Source of the DNA: Reticulitermes speratus
Taxonomy: Eukaryota; Arthropoda; Insecta; Blattodea; Rhinotermitidae
Assembly (NCBI GenBank): GCA_021186555.1
Contig: JAJKFL010000039.1
Location: 35,320,733-35,384,732, forward strand
Length of the DNA: 64,000 nucleotides
Direction of reading: 5' to 3'
Below the pieces are notes generated by a model. That model was given only the letters and a program-made list of their open reading frames with translations. It was not told the DNA's origin and ran no database searches. The stretch's first letter is position 1, and each line of letters begins with the position of its first letter. A program made the translations under genes and the position numbers. Positions 56,645 to 64,000 of this stretch are shown piece after piece.

Positions 56645-56916
56645 ACCATTGTGAACAACTTGTTTCTTGGACTTTGTCCATCGTGTTTAATGTGAATAAA
56701 ATAGAAAATATAAAATGTAAAAAATATACAAATGTATAAAACTCTTCAGGCCTAAAGACGGAAGAAGAGCCATCTTCAGAAACGTAGTGAATTTTATATT
56801 TTTTATATTTTACATGTCACATTTTATATTTTATTCACAATAAAGACGATGCACAAAGTCCAAAAGACAGTTGGTTCACAATGTTATATACCATCGTGAA
56901 AAGCTTTTAGAATTCA
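56645..56916 (+). mobile_element. FB-B2 foldback element
   Basis: Imperfect arms sharing CTTGGACTTTGTCCATCGTG with FB-B1, and the tail ACCATCGTGAAAAGCTTTTA. CAATAATAAA and CAACAATAAA flank it. The hammerhead core is damaged (CTAAAGA for CTGAAGA). Minisatellite T15 begins at its 3' end. Confidence 0.8.
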
Positions 56917-58361
56917 ACAATAAATCACTTTACATCAAATCCTACGTTCACTTATGGTACTACCTCGCCGTTAAACTCAACAATAAATCACTTTACATCA
57001 AATCCTACGTTCACTTATGATACTACCTCGCCGTTAAATTCAACAATAAATCACTTTACATCAAATCCTACGTTCACTTATGGTACTACCTCGCCGTTAA
57101 ATTCAACAATAAATCACTTTACATCAAATCCTACGTTCACTTATGGTACTACCTCGCCGTTAAATTCAACAATAAATCACTTTACATCAAATCCTACGTT
57201 CACTTATGATACTACCTCGCCGTTAAATTCAACAATAAATCACTTTACATCAAATCCTACGTTCACTTATGATACTACCTCGCCGTTAAATTCAACAATA
57301 AATCACTTTACATCAAATCCTACGTTCACTTATGGTACTACCTCGCCGTTAAATTCAACAATAAATCACTTTACATCAAATCCTACGTTCACTTATGATA
57401 CTACCTCGCCGTTAAATTCAACAATAAATCACTTTACATCAAATCCTACGTTCACTTATGATACTACCTCGCCGTTAAATTCAACAATAAATCACTTTAC
57501 ATCAAATCCTACGTTCACTTATGATACTACCTCGCCGTTAAATTCAACAATAAATCACTTTACATCAAATCCTACGTTCACTTATGGTACTACCTCGCCG
57601 TTAAATTCAACAATAAATCACTTTACATCAAATCCTACGTTCACTTATGATACTACCTCGCCGTTAAATTCAACAATAAATCACTTTACATCAAATCCTA
57701 CGTTCACTTATGGTACTACCTCGCCGTTAAATTCAACAATAAATCACTTTACATCAAATCCTACGTTCACTTATGATACTACCTCGCCGTTAAATTCAAC
57801 AATAAATCACTTTACATCAAATCCTACGTTCACTTATGGTACTACCTCGCCGTTAAATTCAACAATAAATCACTTTACATCAAATCCTACGTTCACTTAT
57901 GGTACTACCTCGCCGTTAAATTCAACAATAAATCACTTTACATCAAATCCTACGTTCACTTATGGTACTACCTCGCCGTTAAATTCAACAATAAATCACT
58001 TTACATCAAATCCTACGTTCACTTATGATATTACCTCGCCGTTAAATTCAACAATAAATCACATTACATCAAATCCTACGTCCACTTATGGTACTACCTC
58101 GCCGTTAAATTCAACAATAAATCACTTTACATCAAATCCTACTTTCACTTATGGTACTACCTCGCCGTTAAATTCAACAATAAATCACTTTACATCAAAT
58201 CCTACGTTCACTTATGGTACTACCTCGCCGTTAAATTCAACAATAAATCACTTTACATCAAATCCTACGTTCACTTTGTGGTACTACCTCGCCATTAAAT
58301 TCAACAATAAATCACTTTACATCAAATCCTACGTTCACTTATGGTACTACCTCGCCGTTAT
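56916..58361. repeat. T15 minisatellite, 63-bp unit, about 23 copies
   Basis: Unit contains ATTCAACAATAAATCACTTT and TCACTTATGGTACTACCTCG. Copies differ mainly at TATGGT/TATGAT. Confidence 0.97.
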
Positions 58362-58716
58362 TGGTCTTTATAACTGAGGCACTGTGTAATTTGCTGAGTA
58401 AGAACTGGTGTCGTAAAAAAGCTGGCGATCTAAATATAACAAGTTAGCAACATCGTCTGTAACTCCCAGCGGTTATACCTACACGTGCGAAATATCGATT
58501 AAGATCGATTTCAAACCTGCAGCTAAGATATGCAGAAATCTTACAGCGTCCGTTTTTCAAAACGTGGAAAGACGAATTCAGAATGTCTTCCTTGATAGTA
58601 TCTGCGAATTAAACTCAAGGGACAATAACAGAACGGAGACGTCCTCCCTTGTTGCATTAAACTTGCAGCCACGTATAACTGTTTTAAAATTCAATACTAT
58701 TCATTCCGTATATTTT
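58362..58716. other. Unassigned DNA
   Basis: A 71-residue plus frame (58,564-58,779) runs into the next SINE; no domain recognised. Confidence 0.35.
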
Positions 58717-58731
58717 AACTCTATATTTATA

Positions 58732-59048
58732 AAAGGTAAAGGTAAAACAATCCCATTACAGGCCTGGACAGGCCCTTGAGGTTCCAGGAGGTTGAGGCTC
58801 CCAGATTTCTAGACAATCGGCACATGAAGGTGGTAAGGTTGTCAGCCCTACGCACCGGCCGCCTTTACCCCTCAGGAAAAATTCCTGGTACTCATTTCTG
58901 TTAGAGGCTGAGTCGACCCCAGGGCCATAGTGCGACCGAAACGATTATGTCAATGAAAAATTCCAGTGACATCATCGGGAATCAAACCCGCGACGTTCCG
59001 GCTTGTAACGCAGTGCCTCAACCAACTGCGCCACCGCGTGTCCCCCCC
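58732..59048 (-). mobile_element. S3 SINE, full length
   Basis: Target duplication AACTCTATATTTATA (58,717-58,731 and 59,049-59,063), which overlaps the edge of the foldback that follows. Confidence 0.95.
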
Positions 59049-59053
59049 AACTC

Positions 59054-59213
59054 TATATTTATAGTCCGACAAATGTACAATATAATCACATTAACTGTGC
59101 AATTTCACTGTCCCACATGATTCGAACCCAAAATTAAGGGTTTGAAACAAGTAGGACAGTGACATTACACAGTTAATGTGATTATATTGTACATTTGTCG
59201 GACTATAAATATA
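59054..59213. repeat. Foldback, 60-bp arms, 40-nt spacer
   Basis: 59,054-59,113 and 59,154-59,213 are near-perfect reverse complements. No hammerhead motif and no tail shared with FB-A or FB-B. Confidence 0.9.
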
Positions 59214-59333
59214 TGTTTTGAAATTATCTTTCTTGAAGGTTTTATGAGCAAATTCTTGTATGAATATCACAGACCTTCTACATGATTTAAAAAGGCTGAT
59301 TAATTTACAGTTGTTCATTTTATTCAGCGCTAC

Positions 59334-59477
59334 TTTGTAGCTCATGGAAAAGTTTAATCTGCTGTAATTATTTCTTCTGTTAGCGTACAGGGCAATGCAG
59401 TCTGAACAGTTGCAGGGGGCAAGATTCTTGACACTTCTGTACTCTTGGTCTGCAGCAAGGCAACTAATCCCGTAATC
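59334..59477 (-). CDS. Candidate coding exon, possibly DEG/ENaC (pickpocket)-like
   Basis: Minus strand. A 144-nt open segment of exactly 48 codons runs between a plausible acceptor (TCAGTCCTCAG) and donor (AAAGTAGCG), phase 0 at both ends, inside a longer open frame (59,091-59,597). It reads DYGISCLAADQEYRSVKNLA, PCNCSDCIALY, then NFSMSYK. The CL...C.C..C....Y spacing loosely resembles the cysteine-rich extracellular part of insect pickpocket/DEG-ENaC sodium channels, but the usual CLP motif is not exact. No neighbouring exon was found. It could also be a chance frame or an old pseudogene. Confidence 0.3.
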
Positions 59478-59735
59478 CTGAGGACTGACGCAAGAATCAG
59501 GACAGTCTGCGGCTATGGAAGTGTTCACCTGGCGTTGTCCCGGCAGCTCGGAATAAGGGGGAGTTAAAATACAAAATGTGCCCAGCGATAGGTGCAAAGA
59601 ATTCAGTTTATATCTGTGGCTGACATCAGCCTAACGTGGGCGAAAAAAATTTAATTTGCAGTTTTTCTTAGGACAATGCTTGTTCAGCTGTTCTGTGATA
59701 ATAACTCTCATTAATTTGCAATAAATATTCTCATT

Positions 59736-59994
59736 TTCTTCAATGGCTCGACAGCCCCTTGGGGGCCTAGGCCGCCTCATTTTTCGAGACTTCATGATCA
59801 CACTTTTTAGACACACCACAGTCGGTAGGACTCCTCTGGACGAGTGACCAGCCCGTCGCAGAGACCTCTACCTGACAACACACAACACTCACAAGAGACA
59901 GACATCCATGCCCTAGGCGGGATTCGAACCCACGATCCTAGTAAGCGAGCGGCCGTAGACCCACGCCTTAGACCGCACGGCCACTGGGATCGGC
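59736..59994 (-). mobile_element. S1 SINE, full length
   Basis: Target duplication AAATATTCTCATT (59,723-59,735 and 59,995-60,007). Confidence 0.95.
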
Positions 59995-60037
59995 AAATAT
60001 TCTCATTACCTTTCGAAATAAAGACGTTTGGGTTTTA

Positions 60038-60550
60038 GGCGTTTTCGCAAAATTGCGAGAAATAAATCTATTAGCTTTGTCATGTCTGTCTGTCCGTCCG
60101 CAAGGAACAACTAGTCTCCCACTGGACGAATTTACGGATTTTAATGAAATTTGATATTTGAGGATTTTTCGAAAATCTGTCAAGAAAATTCAATTTCCAT
60201 TAAAATCTGACAAGAATAACGGGTACTTTACATGAAGACCTATGTACATTTATGATATCTCGCTCAGTTTTTCTTAGAATGAGAAATGTTTCAGACAAAA
60301 TTTTAGGGAAAATCATAAAACACATTTTGTGTTCAGTAGGTTTTTCCCGAAAATCGTGCCGTTTATGAGATAATGTGGAAAAATATGGTAGAGTCAGACA
60401 GGCCACAGATGACAATATAACACGGCGCATGCGCTTTGCAAGCTGGATAACTAAGGCTACTGACTCACAGAATATGTAATACATCTTGCTTTTCCACGGC
60501 AACAATGGAACGCGACTCAATCTTACGTTTGTGCATACCTCGCCCGCCTT
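60038..60550. repeat. R5 interspersed repeat, copy 5
   Basis: Orientation as copy 2. Starts GGCGTTTTCGCAAAATTGCG, a small palindrome that marks this end of the family. Confidence 0.83.
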
Positions 60551-60649
60551 GTGGTGAGGGTTCGAAGATATATGAGCTACAGGACACTCATGTCACCCAA
60601 AGGCATCTGAGTGTTATGATGCCTATTTTAACTACAGTTCACTTGTCTT

Positions 60650-60743
60650 CATGAGTTAGGTAACTTGATGTCTGTACCGGTCGCTTTTCAAAACTTCTTT
60701 ATAGGGCGACCACTATACTGGTCGTTCGGCAGTAAAGGGTTAA
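60650..60743 (-). mobile_element. Possible piggyBac-like terminal fragment
   Basis: The minus strand begins TTAACCCTTTACTGCCGAAC, the form expected of piggyBac ends (TTAA target plus CCCTTT). The opposite end was not found. Confidence 0.4.
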
Positions 60744-60829
60744 ACTTCCTCTTAATTTCCTCGTTGTAGATTTACAATTCCAGGTTTTCGTTTGGTCACC
60801 AGTTTTTATTCATTCTATATACCCCCAAA

Positions 60830-61129
60830 GGGGCGCGCGGTGGCGTAGTTGGTTGAGGCACTACGCTACAAACCGGAACGTCGCGGGTTCGATTCCCGAT
60901 GGTGTCATTGGAATTAATTCCTTGACATAATCGTTTCGGTCGCACTATGGCCCTGGGGTCGACTCAGCCTCTAACAGAAATGAGTACCAGGAATCTTTCC
61001 TGGGGGGGTAAAGGCGGCCGGTGCGTAGGGCTGACAACCTTACCACATTCATGTGCCGATTGTCTACAAATCTGGGAGCCTCAACCTCCTGGACCCCTCA
61101 GGGCGTGTCTAGGCCTGTAATGGGGTTGC

Positions 61130-61160
<31 letters not shown>

Positions 61161-61162
61161 CA
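60830..61162 (+). mobile_element. S3 SINE with (A)n(TA)n tail
   Basis: Full length, long A and TA tail. Target duplication TATATACCCCCAAA (60,816-60,829 and 61,163-61,176). Confidence 0.95.
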
Positions 61163-61176
61163 TATATACCCCCAAA

Positions 61177-61500
61177 TACTAGGAATTTTTCCCATCACGT
61201 ATATACGATGCAGTATATAAGAATTCTTTCATTAAAGACTTTATTACAATTCCCATCTTCGCCATGTTACTAATTTGTACAGAGGCTTTCTTGCAGTGTA
61301 AAACACGCATCAGTGCAATTACTGTTAAAGTGTAGACAAGGCAGACTGCATGACTACGAAAGTGACATTGAATTAAATTAGTTTTAACAGAGACGAAGGC
61401 AATTTTAGACGGAATTGGAGCCACCTATATAGTAATATCAACTGCATTATCGACAGTAAATTAGTCGTGTATTTCAGCAGGCTAACTTCTCATACCCTAG
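61177..61500. other. Unassigned DNA
   Basis: An 81-residue minus frame (61,179-61,424) with no recognised domain. Confidence 0.35.
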
Positions 61501-61967
61501 AAGGTAAAAGATAAAGATCACCCTAGAACAGGATATGAAAGCTCACAGGGGAAGTAGAGGTAAAGCTCTACTCTTTCTTTAACCTAGGCGCTAGATGGGG
61601 GTGGGTGGTCAACGCCACGCCCCGGCTGCTGTGTGGGCACCGGGGCCGGTGTGGTCGGGTGCGTAAAATCTCGCCCACACCTGTTTTTTTTTTTTTGCCT
61701 GTCCGGGGTTTTTCCCCTTTGATCCATTTTTGTACTGTTTAAATCCTTTTCGTCCTTCATGTCACTTTACGTTCCATATTACCGTCCTTACGACAAACAC
61801 AACACAAACATCCATGCCCCCAGCGGGATTCGAACCCACAATCCCAGCAAGCGAGCGGCCGCAGACCCACGCCTTAGACCGCACGGCCACTGGGATCGGC
61901 GTTTCGATCCCCGGACCGTCCAGCCCGTAGCGAGTCGCTATACCATCTGCGCTATCCCGGCCCACTA
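61501..61967 (-). mobile_element. S2 SINE interrupted by an S1b SINE, core deleted
   Basis: 3' part at 61,501-61,689 and tRNA-like head at 61,903-61,967. The central GTAAAGCGGCCGG core and flanking 40 bp are missing from this copy. Confidence 0.88.
61690..61902 (-). mobile_element. S1b SINE nested in S2
   Basis: Minus: S1 tRNA head joined to the S1b body (GGAACGTAAAGTGACATGAA, GATCAAAGGGGAAAAACCCC) and a poly-A tail, without any normal S1 body. This shows S1b is a SINE in its own right. Confidence 0.88.
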
Positions 61968-62128
61968 ACTTCTCTTACTATCTGTGTATATCCAGCTAGT
62001 GTTGTTAAAAATGCACTAATATATAAGGTCGTGCTGACACACATGACTGAACTAATAGCAGACACCCTATAATCGCTGTTGGACGTTCAAATAATGATGA
62101 CGGAGCACTGCCTCCCTATCTTACGTAA

Positions 62129-62424
62129 AGCAACCCCATTACAGGCGTAGACAGGCCCTGAGGGATCCAGGAGAATGAGGCTCCCAGATTTTTCAGACAA
62201 TCGACACATGAAGGTGGCAAGGTTGTCAGCCCTACGCACCGGCCGCCTTTACCCCCCAGGAAAGATTCCTGGTACTCATTTCTGTTAGAGGCTGAGTCGA
62301 CCCCAGGGCCATAGTGCGATCGGAACGATTATGTCAATGAAAAATTCCAGTGACACCATCGGGAATCGAACCCGCGACGTTCCGGTTTGTAGCGCAGTGC
62401 CTCAACCAACTGCGCCACCGCGTT
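62129..62424 (-). mobile_element. S3 SINE, full length
   Basis: Exact 18-bp target duplication CCTCCCTATCTTACGTAA (62,111-62,128 and 62,425-62,442). Confidence 0.96.
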
Positions 62425-62442
62425 CCTCCCTATCTTACGTAA

Positions 62443-63187
62443 GGACTTATTTTTTCTTTACACCTAATACGTGGTTACTTCTATTCCCGTTATGTGTACC
62501 CCGAAAAAAAAAACGCCTTAACACTCGCAATTGAATGAGTTGTGAGGAGAAGCAGTGAATGTTTGGATGTGATAAGAGGGGATTTGCTTAAAAACACGAG
62601 TGAGTAAATGCAAAGGAAGACAGATGTGGATGGAAGGAAAATGAAGACAGCGAACAAGACGTAAAAAATGTTGCAGAAAAGGAAAATGAAACAGCAGAGC
62701 CTCGGGACAAAACGTAGTCTCATGACAGAAGCATTACCCTGTATGATTTATGTAAGCTGTTGTTTTTCTGAGAAGACAAGTGTTGTTTGTCATTGTCATG
62801 GCGTCGTCTGGCCCGATATGTTATCCTGGATGCAGATTATAGTGACGTCACGCAAACAACAGCTTATCCATTATTCGATGTATTAAAGCTGATTTTAAAA
62901 TGACAGAACTCGATAACAAAGGCAGGCGCAGTACATTCGGTGTCCAGACAACATATGTGAACCATCAAAACATATAATATACATTTATGACACTCAATAT
63001 TACCCAATTGTCTACGGTGTAGTCTCAAAACTTTGTCGCCTCCGGGGACAGTAGATTACGCAACCTTTTTATGTCAGACTGCCCTACGCAAATTTTTAAA
63101 CCTTACACGATATTTTATGTTACAGACGCACAGAAAATTTTACATTCCTAGCTGCAATGATCCATTACTTATTGTCACCATACGGAC
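62443..63187. other. Unassigned DNA
   Basis: No gene or repeat recognised. Confidence 0.4.
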
Positions 63188-63189
63188 AG

Positions 63190-63440
63190 ATGCCGATCGC
63201 AGTGGCCGTGCGGTCTAAGCGTGGTCTACGGCCGCTCGCTTACTGGGATTGTGGGTTCGAATCCCGCCTAGGGCATGGATGTCTGTCTGTTGTGAGTGTT
63301 GTGTGTTGTCAGGTAGAGGTCTCTGCGACGGGCTGGTCACTCGTCCAGAGGAGTCCTACCGAGTGTGGTGTGTCTATAGTGTTATCGTGAAGCGTCGTAA
63401 AATGAGGCGGCCTTAGCCCCCAAGGGGCTGTCGAGCCATC
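63190..63440 (+). mobile_element. S1 SINE, full length
   Basis: Head GCAGTGGCCGTGCGGTCTAA, B box GGTTCGAATCCCG, end GGGGCTGTCGAGCCAT followed by CTATATATA. Confidence 0.92.
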
Positions 63441-63573
63441 TATATATAAAAAAGATAAATACAGATTCCTCACGGCTGCCATGCAGTTAAAATTAAAGCC
63501 GTTCTGAGCTTAATTAAGCACGATATAGTACAGATATGTGCAGCAGATGAGATAAACCTGGACACATTCTTGA

Positions 63574-63620
63574 CATCTGTACTATACACGTGTGGGCTCC
63601 ACACGTGTATAGTACAGATG
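63574..63620. repeat. Perfect hairpin, 21-bp arms, 5-nt loop
   Basis: 63,574-63,594 and 63,600-63,620 are exact complements around GGCTC. Near-identical direct repeats (GATGAGATAAACCTGG and GATGAGATACACCTGG) lie just before and just after. Confidence 0.95.
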
Positions 63621-63744
63621 AGATACACCTGGACACATTCTCCACACCCCATCCGCCTATCTCTCACGACAGAATCTCCGGCACTTATTGCATGTGACCC
63701 TGCGTGGGCTTAAGAGCCACTGTTGATATGTGGAGAAGGAAAAA

Positions 63745-63815
63745 GAAGTCCCTACTCCCGCCGGGAATCCCGCACCCATCTTCCAGCCCAGTCACTATAC
63801 TCACTGAGTTTCCTA
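63745..63815 (-). mobile_element. Worn S2 SINE head
   Basis: Minus: AACTCAGTGAGTATAGTGAC then GGGATTCCCGGCGGGAGTAG, resembling the A and B boxes of S2. Confidence 0.5.
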
Positions 63816-63952
63816 ACTTGTTATTGTACAATATAAATGGCTTCACAAATTCACACATCTCCATTGTTCCAGAATGTCAGTGTCCTACAGCAAGAGTTTT
63901 AATGTCTGTCCCACTTCAGATGTTCTCCACATTATGCTGCATCGCCATATAT

Positions 63953-64000
63953 CAGTGGTTCCCAAAGTGGGCGGTACCGCCCCCTGGGGGGCGGTGGGAT
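63953..64000 (+). mobile_element. hAT-type transposon, left end, cut by window edge
   Basis: CAGTGGTTCCCAAAGTGGGC followed by GGTACCGCCCCCTGGGGGGC is a characteristic hAT terminal sequence. Confidence 0.75.

Noticed and set aside
1-64000. LTR retrotransposon, endogenous virus or Polinton
   Set aside because: No paired direct long repeats with the expected ends, and no capsid, integrase, protease or envelope-like frames were seen.

Overview
This window looks like intergenic DNA from a large insect genome. I could place no complete host gene. The organism is probably polyneopteran and perhaps a cockroach or termite; this is inferred from the SINE and repeat style only. Nearly everything recognisable is repeat: fifteen minisatellite arrays covering roughly 21 kb (about a third of the window), some forty copies of five tRNA-derived SINE families, several DNA transposons, LINE scraps, and an unusual group of foldback (inverted-repeat) elements. 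Most long open reading frames here are by-products of tandem repeats whose unit is a multiple of three.

Labels used below. S1 = tRNA-Leu-like SINE ending GGGGCTGTCGAGCCAT; S2 = SINE with head TAGCTCAGTCGG and core GTAAAGCGGCCGGGGCGTGG; S3 = SINE with head GGTGGCGCAGTTGGTTGAGG and core GTAAAGGCGGCCGGTGCGTA; S4 = SINE with head GTGGCTCAGGCGGTTAG; S5 = SINE with head ACTAGTGGTTAGCGTGC; R5 = unclassified repeat of about 500 bp; FB-A, FB-B and FB-G = foldback families; T1 to T15 = minisatellites.

Layout. 1-10 kb: LINE remnant, S5, FB-A1 with a hammerhead-like RNA motif, T1, R5, S1/S2/S3 copies, T2. 10-20 kb: an 8-bp-TSD hAT element carrying an S1, a pogo/Tigger-type MITE, a SINE with a repeated body, T3, and a foldback cluster including a perfect palindrome with 75-bp arms. 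20-21.5 kb: a PIF/Harbinger deletion derivative retaining a MADF/Myb-like ORF and the start of a transposase, with its terminal repeat amplified into T4. 22.5-46 kb: mostly arrays T5-T11, with hammerhead-like motifs and FB-G copies between them. 46-64 kb: SINEs, T12-T15, R5, one candidate coding exon (59,334-59,477, minus strand) and the start of a second hAT element at the window edge.

The most interesting signal is a set of at least seven loci that can form a complete type I hammerhead: CUGANGA, stem II, GAAA, a short self-complementary stem III, UH, and stem I. Stem I differs in sequence between loci yet still pairs. One foldback carries the motif in both arms. Several foldbacks have 10-14 bp target-site duplications, as expected of target-primed retroelements. 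Together this fits short non-autonomous relatives of Penelope-like elements, whose terminal repeats are known to encode small hammerheads. Several minisatellite arrays begin within about 350 bp on the 3' side of such a motif. No Penelope reverse transcriptase, no LTR element and no virus-like element was seen.
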